A DNA stretch of 32,705 nucleotides from HGM04593 sp964423665 (GCA_964423665.1 CAYRFX010000021.1:1-32705); one strand, 5' to 3'. Counted from the stretch's first letter, positions 14,120-24,039 are shown. Numbers and translations are program-made. Notes: generated by a model not told the origin, from the sequence alone.

Positions 14120-16765
14120 TTAATTCTCTAACTCCAATGTTTCGCAACCGCGAACATCCTGAGTCTTATCGTAAATGAGCCAATAATATCCGTAATAGAT
14201 ATAGTCACAAACAGTAGATACGTTTATCGTAATATTGGGATTGTCTGAAATCTCAAGAAAATAGAGGTTGTAAGGAATAGTATCGTCAATTTTACGCAAA
14301 TCGTTACCACCAATAAAGAAGTAGCGCAAACCTATGTGTTGCCATAAACCTGTGGGCCATTCTCGCAGACATCGGTTGCCATTCTCGTCACTTTGGTAAC
14401 GTATGAAGAAACGCGCCAATCCCGATATGCTCAACGGCTCGGTGGGGAACTCATCAAAACTATTGTAGCTGAGGTCTATACCTGTGAGATAAGGCAGGTT
14501 ACGAGCATAAAAATCGTCGGGCAGGCTGCTCAGTTTATTATAGCTTAAGTCTATCGCCTCTAACAAATAAGCATTGTCGCCTTTTAGAGAGCCTTCAGGA
14601 ATCTCCTTCATTCCATTACCGGACAAAACAAGATAACCTATAGGTGAATTCTTTGCAAAAAGAACACCGGGAAAGATCTCCAACTTATTGTTCGAAAGGT
14701 TCACCTGCTGAACATTCAAACCACGAAAATTTTCACCATTCTCAAACTCACTGATTTGATTATATGAAAAGTCGATAGACTGGCAGGTATATACCGAACG
14801 AGGATTGAATATATCGGGGAACATAGTTATTTGATTATTACTTATGTTGAAGGTCTCCATTTGGCTGTAACCACAGAAATATCCATCGACATTGGGCACC
14901 TCTTTGATTTTGTTATAATCAAGGTAAACGGTTGCAAGATTGATATCCTTTCCAAAGGGGTGAAGAACCTCTATCTGATTATTTGTGAGGTCTATCAAGC
15001 CAAGTTTAACCATCTTTTTAAGGTCCTCGTATTCGGGCAATTCCTTCAAATTGTTATATCCCATATAAATACCCTGAATCTTGCTACCGCTGTTTCCGTT
15101 GATAAATTCAATCCAATCGGCACGCAACTGCTCGCCCGAGATACCTTTTAGGCATGCAAGATTGATAATCTGCAATTCTGGTAATTTAGAGAGCATATCC
15201 ATGGGCAAAGAAGTCATCTCTGTACAATTGTAAATCTCCATATCTGTGAGTTCGGTAAAATTCTCCCAACTCCATGAATCCTCCTCATCGGCATAGATAG
15301 AATTTTCGTCAATGTCATCAACGATAAAATTCTCGGTTGTTATGGGCGAATTGGCAATATAGAATTGCGACAGCCTGGTACAGCGCATTATGGCTTTTGA
15401 GATACCTGTAATTTGGTTGGTTTTATCACCAAATTGAATCGCCTTTTTCTGCACACTCTTCAATGTAGCTTTGTCGCCACCTTCGTGAATGATGGTCTTT
15501 TGCCACTCATCTGATAGATTTGTGCGGAAGTCCTTCTTTAAGTTGTTTCTCTCGTAATCGGAACGTACGAACGACTTCTGTTCCTCCGTCATCTCGGGGA
15601 ATATGTGCCCGCCAAGCTGTTCGGAGTGGCTACCAAGATAGAGTATTGCAAGTTCCGTGAGCTGCCCTATGGCAGATGGCACAACACCCTTTGCACCAAA
15701 GCCTTCCAATGATATTGTGGCCACACGACCATTGCTGTGCAACTGCACACCCGGCTGGTCGCCCCATAAATCGATATCCTTGTTAAAATACCAATTACTA
15801 CCTATTGCCTCTACCTCACCGGCATATTTCCAATTAGGACCGTCCATTGCTTCCCAAATCTCTTTAAGAGCAATATAGTCCTTTATATACTCCTCTGTGC
15901 CTCTTATATCAAAAGGAACCTCAACATCTTTTGTCAGCTCGTTATCGAGAACATCGAATGTTGCACTTGTGGTGTTATAAACCTCTCCAAGCTGTTTCTT
16001 ACCCTTTTTATCGGAATATGCGGTAAAGCAATACACCTTGTATGTGCCGGCAGGGAGCCACAACACTGTATCGCACTCCAAATATGATGTTTCTGTGTTC
16101 TTACCGGGTGCGACATCGTCCCTGAAGTCCTCTGTATATGTGGAAAGGATATTGGTAAAGGTTGTCTTTTCCAAAGTGAAACGGTTCTGCACGGTAACAT
16201 CTATCGACTGGATATTCCCAAATGGGAAAGCCTCATCATCTTCGGTGGCGCGTGTGGCAGACAAGATATTCTTCACAACCTTAAACGACACCTTTCCGCG
16301 ACCGGCAACAGCAACGGAGAGTTCCTTTGTAACCAAGCCGCCGGCAATAACAGTGAAGTTACAATTTGGTATATCGGCAGACAAGAGCTCCTCCTCTTTA
16401 CTGCTGTAAAGGGTATATCCTATCGCCTTGTAATCACCCGCGATAAGTTTCATCTTGTCGCTTCGCAAACCATATTCGGCTGTCTCGGCATTGTATGAGT
16501 TCAGCAACAAAGTCTGCACTATTGTGCTATTGCCGCTTTGCAACACAATTTTTATTTTGTGGGCATCGGAAAGCTTGTCGAGCTTTTCCACTGCACGGCT
16601 GCCGGCTCCCTGCCCCTCGGCAGATTCGCTCTTGTACAGCTTGAACTGAACATAGCCGTAAGTTTCACCCTGTTGCACCGTCTCATCATCGGAGCAACCT
16701 ACCAAGCTCATTGCCAAAAAGGCAAAGAGCATGGTAAAGAGGTATGATATATTCTTTTTGTTCAT
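14120..16765 (-). CDS. DUF4458 and leucine-rich-repeat surface lipoprotein
   Basis: An 881-residue lipoprotein. The signal ends AMSLVGC (Cys24), followed by SDDETVQQ. The N-terminal part (about 35-285), with YGYVQFKLYKSESAEGQG, resembles the DUF4458 domain. From about 300 the protein is an LRR array, with about a dozen units of the form IDLTNNQIEVL, FNISNNQITMFP, VNLSNNKLEIFP, IDLSYNKLSSLP and IDLSYNSFDEFP. The last 80 residues (FLEISDNPNITINVSTV to the end) cap the array. It is the longest accessory protein of the operon and lies 17 bp after the DUF5003-like gene. From memory, the equivalent position in the BT2264-2260 locus also holds an LRR lipoprotein. A role in binding protein substrates is inferred. 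Confidence 0.87.
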   Translation of the reverse strand: MNKKNISYLFTMLFAFLAMSLVGCSDDETVQQGETYGYVQFKLYKSESAEGQGAGSRAVEKLDKLSDAHKIKIVLQSGNSTIVQTLLLNSYNAETAEYGLRSDKMKLIAGDYKAIGYTLYSSKEEELLSADIPNCNFTVIAGGLVTKELSVAVAGRGKVSFKVVKNILSATRATEDDEAFPFGNIQSIDVTVQNRFTLEKTTFTNILSTYTEDFRDDVAPGKNTETSYLECDTVLWLPAGTYKVYCFTAYSDKKGKKQLGEVYNTTSATFDVLDNELTKDVEVPFDIRGTEEYIKDYIALKEIWEAMDGPNWKYAGEVEAIGSNWYFNKDIDLWGDQPGVQLHSNGRVATISLEGFGAKGVVPSAIGQLTELAILYLGSHSEQLGGHIFPEMTEEQKSFVRSDYERNNLKKDFRTNLSDEWQKTIIHEGGDKATLKSVQKKAIQFGDKTNQITGISKAIMRCTRLSQFYIANSPITTENFIVDDIDENSIYADEEDSWSWENFTELTDMEIYNCTEMTSLPMDMLSKLPELQIINLACLKGISGEQLRADWIEFINGNSGSKIQGIYMGYNNLKELPEYEDLKKMVKLGLIDLTNNQIEVLHPFGKDINLATVYLDYNKIKEVPNVDGYFCGYSQMETFNISNNQITMFPDIFNPRSVYTCQSIDFSYNQISEFENGENFRGLNVQQVNLSNNKLEIFPGVLFAKNSPIGYLVLSGNGMKEIPEGSLKGDNAYLLEAIDLSYNKLSSLPDDFYARNLPYLTGIDLSYNSFDEFPTEPLSISGLARFFIRYQSDENGNRCLREWPTGLWQHIGLRYFFIGGNDLRKIDDTIPYNLYFLEISDNPNITINVSTVCDYIYYGYYWLIYDKTQDVRGCETLELEN

Positions 16766-16782
16766 TTTCCTAATTCTTTATA

Positions 16783-18300
16783 TCAGTTATTAACCGGCTT
16801 GATGATTAGAGCCTTGATGTTTACATTGTTTCTGTGGAGACGCAAAATCATAGGCTTGGTAAAGTTGGTGGCAGCAGGAACCTTCAAGGTCAGTTCATAA
16901 TAGCCGTCGGCATTCAACGATATTTTGGGAGAGCCCCAGCGACGGGTGGGAACAGAACCATCGGCATCGTAAATTGCAAATGCAGGAGTACCCTCCTCGG
17001 GCACAATAAGAGTATTTACAACGTATGTTGCACCATTCACACCATCAATAGTATAAACATCGGTAACGCTAAGTTCGCTGCTCACCCAGTTGTACATATT
17101 CTCGTCTGTCTCTTCCACACACTCTACTATGGCGCCTGTTCCATCTGTTATGAGGAAGCCGTCGGGAGCAAAAATATCTTTCTGCGTAGCCTCAACAAGC
17201 ACATAATCTACATGCTCATCAACAAATGTAACAGCATCGGCTGCGCTGTTTATGGCTGCGATAAATTCATTATACATGCCTGTGGGAACGGCAAAGAGAT
17301 AACCTTTGCGAGAACGTGCATCAGTATTATTGAAAGGCTTTGCATAAACAGAAACCATGCTTACATCGTCCGAGGCACGCTCTGCCCATAACCATGCGTT
17401 GGTTTCCACAGACAACGAACCATCGCTGTTCTCTGTGGCACATACAAATGAACAATCGTAGTTCAAGCACATAACGGTAAACGGGAGAAGATTCTCAACA
17501 AGAAGCTCCTCGCTCTCGCCTTCGAGAGAGGTGCCCTCGCTGCGGAAGGTCTTTCCATCAAGAGCAATCTCCCAACCCCATGGGTTGTAGTCGCCCGATA
17601 TGCGCACAACTGTGGGCGACATACCGGCATAGTTCACGGTATAGGTTTTTTCCACGCTGCCATCGAGTGAGGTGATAACAAAATCTCCCGACAAAGCATA
17701 GGGGATATACTTTTCGTCTATACTGAGAATGTAGCTGTCGTTATAAATGACAGGCTCGCTCAACCATTCGGGATAGGACTTTATCCCACACTCATAGTTG
17801 GCTTTTATAGATATGGTAGCCGATGCGGTTTCGTCTATCACAATCTCCTCAATCACATTGCCGTTTTCATCTAAGATATCCGATGATTGGCTCTTGGCAT
17901 TGCGGTCTATAGTACCCAAAGAATACTCCTCGGCACCATAGGTTATTGTAACATTGGCACTCGATGGTTCAAATGTGCGACCATCGTTTGTTATCTTCAT
18001 ATATATTTTGTGCGTGCCGCTCTCGCCGCGCAGGTCATTGAAAAACTCGCCATCCTCGGTAGCCGAGAAGAGTACCCACATCTTGTCGGAGCTTACACAC
18101 CATTTGCTATTTGTTGCAAACTCTATTGTGCTCACAATAAAATCCTTCTCATCGAGCTCGGCAACATCATAGCTTCCCATATTCACAAGCTCAAATGTAG
18201 CCGGGGTTGTGGGAGTGTCGTCATCGCTTGAACAAGCAGCCATAGCCACAGCGACAACTGCAAACATGCTAATAAGAAATATATTTTTCATCTTTTTCAT
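16783..18300 (-). CDS. DUF5003-like surface lipoprotein of the SusCD complex
   Basis: A 505-residue lipoprotein. The signal ends AVAMAAC (Cys23), then SSDDDTPT, a strong surface-export signal. The protein is beta-rich. The first part (about 35-130) has a BACON-like pattern (TNSKWCVSSDKMWVLFSA). A middle region has ISGDYNPWGWEIALDGKTF. The C-terminal third ends with a strand-rich module (ADGYYELTLKVPAATNFTKP). I assign it tentatively to the DUF5003 type found beside peptide-importing SusCD pairs. In B. thetaiotaomicron the analogous lipoprotein (BT2261) is, as I recall, part of the four-protein outer-membrane complex. The start was chosen at MKKMKN; the second Met is equally possible. Confidence 0.75.
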   Translation of the reverse strand: MKKMKNIFLISMFAVVAVAMAACSSDDDTPTTPATFELVNMGSYDVAELDEKDFIVSTIEFATNSKWCVSSDKMWVLFSATEDGEFFNDLRGESGTHKIYMKITNDGRTFEPSSANVTITYGAEEYSLGTIDRNAKSQSSDILDENGNVIEEIVIDETASATISIKANYECGIKSYPEWLSEPVIYNDSYILSIDEKYIPYALSGDFVITSLDGSVEKTYTVNYAGMSPTVVRISGDYNPWGWEIALDGKTFRSEGTSLEGESEELLVENLLPFTVMCLNYDCSFVCATENSDGSLSVETNAWLWAERASDDVSMVSVYAKPFNNTDARSRKGYLFAVPTGMYNEFIAAINSAADAVTFVDEHVDYVLVEATQKDIFAPDGFLITDGTGAIVECVEETDENMYNWVSSELSVTDVYTIDGVNGATYVVNTLIVPEEGTPAFAIYDADGSVPTRRWGSPKISLNADGYYELTLKVPAATNFTKPMILRLHRNNVNIKALIIKPVNN

Positions 18301-18322
18301 AATTTCTTCCTCCTGTTTTTAA

Positions 18323-19225
18323 TTAATAACCTTCACGTTTAAGTTTCTCAGCCTCGTCGTCGCTTATCCATCTGACAGCATTCGCAAAGACGCCCACCGT
18401 ATTGGGATATTCCATGCTGGGGACATAGAGTGTCATATATTGGAATATGAATTTCTCACAACTGCTGTAATAAGAGGTGTACATCGTGGGCTGGTACATG
18501 TTAATAATGCCCTCCTCGCCATAGAGAGTTCCAAGAGCCTCGCTTGTGGGACCAAACTCTTGCTCCTCAAACTCAATAAGAGGATTTAGAATATCATCGG
18601 TGAGGAACTTGATTTTCACATCGTAACCATCATAGAAATAGTCCTTCATAATGATGGTGTTCTCATTCTCGGGGTCAATAACGGAATATGTGAGACGACC
18701 ATCGGTTGTCTGCACATAATTATTGATGAAGGTTGATATTATGAAACAGTAACCCGTGAATGCATTAATATCGAATTTACATGCTTTTTTCAACCATACG
18801 TTTGTATCAATGCCATAAATATCCGATTTTGAATCCTCGCTTGCGATAAGACGCAAAGCAAAGCCAATGGAGTCGCTAATCTCTATATTATCGTGATAAC
18901 CGACAACTTCAACATTACCCACAAGCTCACCCGCCTTGATGGTGATGGTATTCGACTTTAATGAGTAATGACGTCCCTCGGTAGCATTGCTCTTGCTATC
19001 TACAATCTCCACTGCAAGTGTGCGATCATAATCACACGCGCGTGTGGCAACCACCGGCAGCTCAAAAACCTCATTGTTATCCTGCACGGGCAGTTCAAAG
19101 AGTGTGTCGGCAAACATTATAAAGTTGGGACCTGTGTATGTAACATACTCAGGGTCGGTGCTGCACGACACTGCAGAGACAAGCAGAGCAGAGACTATAC
19201 ATAAATTTGCTAATATCTTTTTCAT
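18323..19225 (-). CDS. DUF4984/DUF4843-like lipoprotein of the SusCD complex
   Basis: A 300-residue lipoprotein with a signal ending SAVSC (Cys21), followed by STDPEYVTY. Residues about 30-140 form a Calx-beta-like or DUF4843-like module: VTYTGPNFIMFADTLFELPV, VVATRACDYDRTLAVEIVDS, then ATEGRHYSLKSNTITIKAGE. The second half (about 160-300) is a separate beta domain. Such proteins are usual directly after susD in peptide-type SusCD loci; the BT2262 position in B. thetaiotaomicron is equivalent by order. It starts 18 bp after susD. The family name is from memory and may differ in a search. Confidence 0.78.
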   Translation of the reverse strand: MKKILANLCIVSALLVSAVSCSTDPEYVTYTGPNFIMFADTLFELPVQDNNEVFELPVVATRACDYDRTLAVEIVDSKSNATEGRHYSLKSNTITIKAGELVGNVEVVGYHDNIEISDSIGFALRLIASEDSKSDIYGIDTNVWLKKACKFDINAFTGYCFIISTFINNYVQTTDGRLTYSVIDPENENTIIMKDYFYDGYDVKIKFLTDDILNPLIEFEEQEFGPTSEALGTLYGEEGIINMYQPTMYTSYYSSCEKFIFQYMTLYVPSMEYPNTVGVFANAVRWISDDEAEKLKREGY

Positions 19226-19243
19226 ATATAATCCTTTCCTTTT

Positions 19244-20782
19244 TTATTTGTTACTTTTATTAGGCTGAATATTAGAACCGGGGGCGTCTATCTCATGCTG
19301 AGGGATAGGCCAAACAAAGAGAGGATTATCAGCCTCCACTTTCAGTTTGCTGCCGTTAGCCAACGACTGGTCCTGAGGCTCGCGCTCGAAACCTTTCTCC
19401 CATCGTTTGAGGTCCTGCAAGCGGAAACCCTCCATATACAGTTCCTTCACACGCTCTCCCTCGATAATCTCCATAGCATTCTCCTCGTTCATGGCAACAC
19501 CGCCGCCATAAGAGGTAGTATAACGTTTGGCACGCAAAGCCGCAATATCTTTTGCAGCCTTGTTATAATCGGGGGTAGCTTTGCGCACATAAGCCTCGGC
19601 GCGTATGAGATACTGTTCCGAGAGGCGGAAAACCTTGGGCATGCTTACATGCAAAAGCATTGCAGAGTTATACAAATCCTTGTTACCATAATACTTATAG
19701 AGCAAAGGCCAGCTGAGCCCGTGGCTGTGTCCTGTGGTAACGGTGTAGAAGCAGATATCATCGCGCAGGTCGTTTGCATCATACGATTCAAGCACCCACA
19801 TTGCGGGAACATAATCGGGGTAGTAGTTCGAATAGTCGAAATTCCAGAAAACACTTCCCAAGGCACCACCATAGTTGGTAGCAGTGAAACCCACCTTCCA
19901 AATAACCTCGAAAGCAGCATCATTCTCCCACATATATTGATAGAAGCTCACACCCGACGATATTTCATCGGTTGCACTTGCAAGCTCATAGTAGCCGCTT
20001 CCTATAATTTTGGTGGAGTATTTGATGGCATCGTCCCAATTACGCATATAAAGCGCGATGCGCGCACGCAGAGCATATACGGTGTATTCATTGAAATAAA
20101 GCGAAGCATTGAAAAGCTCACCATCTACATCGGGGTCGTAATCCTCATCAAGAGCAAGCATCTTGGCTGCACGCTCCAAATCTTCAATTACAAAGCGATA
20201 CGAGTCGTAAAGCGATGCACGGGTTATATTCTTTTCACCATAATAGCTATCGGTAATAACCACACCATGCTCATTCTTTGCAGCCTCATCGGACTTATAA
20301 TCGACACAATAAAGCTTTATAAGCTCCGAATATGCAAGAGCACGAGCAAAATACGCCTCGCCACAGAGCCTTTCAAGATAATCGAGTTCATCGTCGTTAG
20401 TGAGCGTAGCCTGCAAACTCTTTACATTATCGAGGAAGAAGTTGCTATTACCTATAACCTCGTACAATGTTGCATACACAGCCTCAATCTCCGGGTCTGT
20501 GGGTTGAATATCCCAACGCCACACCGAGCCGTATTTGTTGGAGTAACCATTGATTGCGTAAACCAAATCACTTTGAATATCGGGCAACAGAGTGAGGTAG
20601 CCGCTATACAGAGCACTGTTCATAAAGGTGGAGTATATACCTATTACAGCCTCCTCTGCCTGGTTGATATTTGTAATTGCCTTGTGTTGCTCAACAGCAT
20701 AATCGGGATATTTGTCCAAACACGAACTTACGCTGAATGCAAACAGAGCAAGAATTGTAAATATTTTTATATTCTTCATCAT
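19244..20782 (-). CDS. susD: SusD/RagB family nutrient-binding lipoprotein
   Basis: A 512-residue surface lipoprotein that forms the lid over the SusC channel and binds the substrate. The signal ends FSVSSC (Cys21), followed by LDKYPDYAVE. The alpha-helical SusD fold is recognisable by EAVIGIYSTFMNSALY near residue 47, LCGEAYFARALAYSELIKLY in the first half, and the C-terminal block RLSEQYLIRAEAYVRKATPD with ERVKELYMEGFRLQDLKRWE. It ends LFVWPIPQHEIDAPGSNIQPN, the conserved SusD terminus. The gene starts 12 bp after susC. Family alone does not give the ligand; the neighbouring protease and the accessory lipoproteins point to peptides. Confidence 0.97.
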   Translation of the reverse strand: MMKNIKIFTILALFAFSVSSCLDKYPDYAVEQHKAITNINQAEEAVIGIYSTFMNSALYSGYLTLLPDIQSDLVYAINGYSNKYGSVWRWDIQPTDPEIEAVYATLYEVIGNSNFFLDNVKSLQATLTNDDELDYLERLCGEAYFARALAYSELIKLYCVDYKSDEAAKNEHGVVITDSYYGEKNITRASLYDSYRFVIEDLERAAKMLALDEDYDPDVDGELFNASLYFNEYTVYALRARIALYMRNWDDAIKYSTKIIGSGYYELASATDEISSGVSFYQYMWENDAAFEVIWKVGFTATNYGGALGSVFWNFDYSNYYPDYVPAMWVLESYDANDLRDDICFYTVTTGHSHGLSWPLLYKYYGNKDLYNSAMLLHVSMPKVFRLSEQYLIRAEAYVRKATPDYNKAAKDIAALRAKRYTTSYGGGVAMNEENAMEIIEGERVKELYMEGFRLQDLKRWEKGFEREPQDQSLANGSKLKVEADNPLFVWPIPQHEIDAPGSNIQPNKSNK

Positions 20783-20794
20783 AGTCCCTAAATT

Positions 20795-23731
20795 TTAGAA
20801 TGACAACTCCAAGCCGCAGGTATATTGACGAGACATCGGATATTGGGCAGCATAGAGATGGCTTGCCGATTCGGGGTCGATACCGCTGAACTTTGTTATT
20901 GTAAATAGATTCTGAGCTTGCACATAGAGGCGCATTCTGCTAAACACTTTGGTCTTTTTCAGCAAAGAACCGGGCAGTTCGTAACTCAACATGATATTCT
21001 TCAAGCGCAAGAACGAAGCATCTTCCAAGAAACGAGAATCGAATTGCGGTGTAATTCCATAACGAGGAATATCTGTTATATCACCCGGTTGTTTCCAACG
21101 ATCATACAGCAGACGTTTCGATTGGTTATAGACAGAGTATAGACCATTGCTCTCCTCAAAGAAACGGTCGTTATTGAACATCCAGCGGTCCTTAACCCAG
21201 CTGAAGTGTGCTGTGAGGCTCAATCCCTTGTAGCTAACAGATGTGCCGAAACCACCCTGCCAAGGAGCAATGTAGTCCACGCCCATCATCACCTTGTCGC
21301 CTTCTCTGTATTCATTGGTAATATTACCATTCTTGTCATACCACAGAGGGTCGCCATTGGCGGGGTTTACACCTGCATAGCGGTTCAAGTAGAACTCACC
21401 GATGGAGTGCCCCACTACCCATTTTGTACCTGTGGTGCTGACAACATATTCCTGCACGCCGTTATAAAGCTCGGTAATTTCGTTCTTGTTATATGACGCG
21501 TTTGCATTCACACTCCACACAAAATCATCGGTGCGTATAATATCGGCACTTACAGAGAGTTCAACACCCTTGTTCACCATCTCGCCCACATTGTCCCAGC
21601 GGCTGCCGAAACCATTGTTGGCATACGACTGGGGAACAGACATAAGCATATCGGTGGTTTTCTTGTAATAGAACTCTACATCGGCATTTACACGATGGAA
21701 AAGCCCAAAATGGAATGCAAGGTTGGTTGTCCACAGCTTCTCCCAGCTGAGGTCCTCGTTACCCTGTGTGATGGGTGCAATACCCGGGGTATCATCGTAG
21801 TTGTAGCCACTGCCCACCAATGCAATGTGGGCGTAATCGGGGATAGAAGAGTTACCCGATGTACCGGTGCTGAATGCAACCTGTGCATTTGTGAGCCAAT
21901 CATTTGCCTTTTGCATGAATTTCTCATTGCGCAGGTTCCACATGAAACCCAAAGACCAGAATGTTGCCCAACGGCCGTTCTTTCCGAAACGTGAAGAGGC
22001 GTCGGTGCGCAATGATAAATCGGCAAAATATTTCTCTTTGTAGTTATACTCGCCACGACCAAAGAACGAGAGGAACGAGTGGCTCGACGAACTGTTTGCC
22101 CACGAAGAGGCTCTTGTTCCCGAAGAGAGCTGCGTGAATGCGTCGTTACTCTGACCACGCGTTATCACCTGGAAGCCCTCGGAACGATAATCCACACCCT
22201 CTTGACCAAGCATAACATTGAAATTGTGTTTCTTATCTATATCGAACAAATAGTTCGCTGTGTTAGTGATAGTGAGGTTCACCGCGTCGTTTGTAGCAAG
22301 ACCTGCTGTACCCGAGTTGTTGTTTCCCACAAAACTGGGATAAGACTTCATATCTGTTGTAGAGTGGGTGAAGTCCACGCCCAACTGGGTGCGAAGAGTA
22401 AGATTCTTTATAGGTGTGAGCTCGGCATACAGCACGCTGATTGCCTTATATTTCTTCATCAACTGAGGGTTGTAATCGACCACCTCAATAGGGTTGTAAC
22501 CACGCCCTGTCCACGAACCATCTGTGGCAGAAGCAATAGAGCCGTCCTCTTTATAAGGGTTCCAGTAGGGGAGCATGAAGCGGCATGCCGAGATGGGAGT
22601 ATCCAATGAATATCCACCCTCATACGCCTGCTGAGCCTCCTCGTAGGTGAGCATGGTGTTTGTACCCACCTTCAAATAGTTGTTGGTCTTTACATCGGCA
22701 TTCACGCGCATATTATAGCGACGGAATGTAGAGCCCTGTGCTATACCATCTTGGTCGAAGAAGCCGGCAGAAACAAAGTAGTTCAGCTTGTCGGTAGCAT
22801 GATTCAAAGAGAGGTCATAACTCTGCAAAGCCGCCTTGTCGTTAAAGACAACGTCCATCCAGTTTATATCTGTTTTGCTCAGAATGTTATAATCCTGCCC
22901 CTTATCGAGCCCCAGTTCCTTTTCAAACTGAATGCGCTCGGCAGTGTTCATAAGATTCCAATTATCGTGAGCAAGGTCGGAGTAACCCCACTGTGAACGG
23001 AATGTCACGTTCACTCTTTCGGTATTTGTACCTCGCTTGGTGGTTATAACCACAACACCGTTTGCCGCACGAGCACCATAGATAGAGGTTGATGAGGCGT
23101 CCTTGAGCACGTTTATTGACTCAATGTCGGCGGGGTTGATAGTGTTAAAATCATTGGCAGTAATGGGCACTCCATCGAGAATAAAGAGAGGAGAGGTGCC
23201 CGAGCTTATTGAGTTTGTACCACGAATCTGGAAAGTTGCAGGCTCGCTGGGCTCACCCGTGCTCGATATTACGGTCATACCGGGTGTCAATCCTTGCAGC
23301 GCCTGGTCGAAACCGGCAGTGGGAACATTTTCCACCTTTTCGGCTTTTACCGTGGCAACCGAACCGGTAATAGTACCCTTCTTGCGCACTCCATAGGCAA
23401 CATAAACAAATTCTTCAATCTCCTGAACCTCAGACTGCATCACAACATTCAATACCTTTGTAGCGGCACTTACTTTGTGTTCCTGCTTCCCATAACCCAT
23501 ATAGGAAAACTCCAATGTAGCCTCTTTGGTTCCTCTTATTTCTATGGTATAGTTACCATCAATATCGGTAACAACACCATTTGTGCTTCCTTTTTGCATA
23601 ACCGCAACACCAATGAGGGGCATATCATCTTCATTAGATGTTACATTACCCTGCACAACAAAAAATTGTGCAAGAGCCCCTTGGATTGAGAGCAAACAAA
23701 GGAAAACAAATAGAAGGATTCCTTTTTTCAT
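20795..23731 (-). CDS. susC: SusC/RagA family TonB-dependent outer-membrane transporter
   Basis: The channel of the SusCD importer, driven by TonB across the outer membrane. I chose the ATG at 23731 (978 residues), because MKKGILLFVFLCLLSIQGAL then forms a clean signal peptide ending at LAQ; the ATG at 23776 would add 15 residues in front of it. After the signal comes a carboxypeptidase-regulatory-like domain (VQGNVTSNEDDMPLIGVAVM..., DIDGNYTIEI). The plug domain follows, with GLTPGMTVISSTGEPSEPAT, FQIRGTNSISSG and LFILDGVPI. A 22-strand barrel ends with QYPMSRQYTCGLELSF, whose last residue is the aromatic typical of barrels. It is the first gene of the long operon. No regulator (SusR, hybrid two-component or ECF sigma) is adjacent. 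Confidence 0.96.
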   Translation of the reverse strand: MKKGILLFVFLCLLSIQGALAQFFVVQGNVTSNEDDMPLIGVAVMQKGSTNGVVTDIDGNYTIEIRGTKEATLEFSYMGYGKQEHKVSAATKVLNVVMQSEVQEIEEFVYVAYGVRKKGTITGSVATVKAEKVENVPTAGFDQALQGLTPGMTVISSTGEPSEPATFQIRGTNSISSGTSPLFILDGVPITANDFNTINPADIESINVLKDASSTSIYGARAANGVVVITTKRGTNTERVNVTFRSQWGYSDLAHDNWNLMNTAERIQFEKELGLDKGQDYNILSKTDINWMDVVFNDKAALQSYDLSLNHATDKLNYFVSAGFFDQDGIAQGSTFRRYNMRVNADVKTNNYLKVGTNTMLTYEEAQQAYEGGYSLDTPISACRFMLPYWNPYKEDGSIASATDGSWTGRGYNPIEVVDYNPQLMKKYKAISVLYAELTPIKNLTLRTQLGVDFTHSTTDMKSYPSFVGNNNSGTAGLATNDAVNLTITNTANYLFDIDKKHNFNVMLGQEGVDYRSEGFQVITRGQSNDAFTQLSSGTRASSWANSSSSHSFLSFFGRGEYNYKEKYFADLSLRTDASSRFGKNGRWATFWSLGFMWNLRNEKFMQKANDWLTNAQVAFSTGTSGNSSIPDYAHIALVGSGYNYDDTPGIAPITQGNEDLSWEKLWTTNLAFHFGLFHRVNADVEFYYKKTTDMLMSVPQSYANNGFGSRWDNVGEMVNKGVELSVSADIIRTDDFVWSVNANASYNKNEITELYNGVQEYVVSTTGTKWVVGHSIGEFYLNRYAGVNPANGDPLWYDKNGNITNEYREGDKVMMGVDYIAPWQGGFGTSVSYKGLSLTAHFSWVKDRWMFNNDRFFEESNGLYSVYNQSKRLLYDRWKQPGDITDIPRYGITPQFDSRFLEDASFLRLKNIMLSYELPGSLLKKTKVFSRMRLYVQAQNLFTITKFSGIDPESASHLYAAQYPMSRQYTCGLELSF

Positions 23732-24039
23732 CTTTTTTATTATAATATTTAAGTTATTATCAACCAAATACGACAAAACGGCATCGACACAACCGCCGAT
23801 TTTTCAAATAACGAACAACCAACAGCATGCCGACTCTCCCCTAATCATTTGAATATATATGCAGATAATATTCAAATTTTTACACAAAATTTCTGCAAAA
23901 ATATGAAAAAAAATCCTATAAACACCCGCAAGGTAAAAAAAATGATAAAACTATCTATTTTTCACACATGCGGGGATATTTTTTATACAAATTCAAATTT
24001 TTGTAATTTGCATAAAAACGCAGGCTGCAAAAAATTACA
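23732..24039 (-). promoter_or_regulatory. susC upstream region with inverted repeat and weak promoter signals
   Basis: No gene is seen in these 308 bp, which are very AT-rich. A perfect 9-bp inverted repeat, TTTGAATAT / ATATTCAAA, with an 11-nt spacer lies at 23848-23876. A minus-strand TATTTTTG box (23896-23903) matches the -7 consensus and would place the transcript start near 23888, just upstream of the repeat, but no TTTG lies at the right distance for -33. The repeat is therefore either an operator or a leader hairpin. The short plus-strand open frame here (23849-24043) has no family features. Confidence 0.4.

Noticed and set aside
19295..20791. A 498-codon open frame on the plus strand opposite susD
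   Set aside because: It mirrors susD almost exactly, has no domain or signal features, and such antisense frames arise from codon bias in the real gene.
9514..23731. Carbohydrate-utilisation locus interpretation
   Set aside because: No glycoside hydrolase, lyase, esterase or sulfatase is encoded in the operon; the only enzyme is a serine protease.
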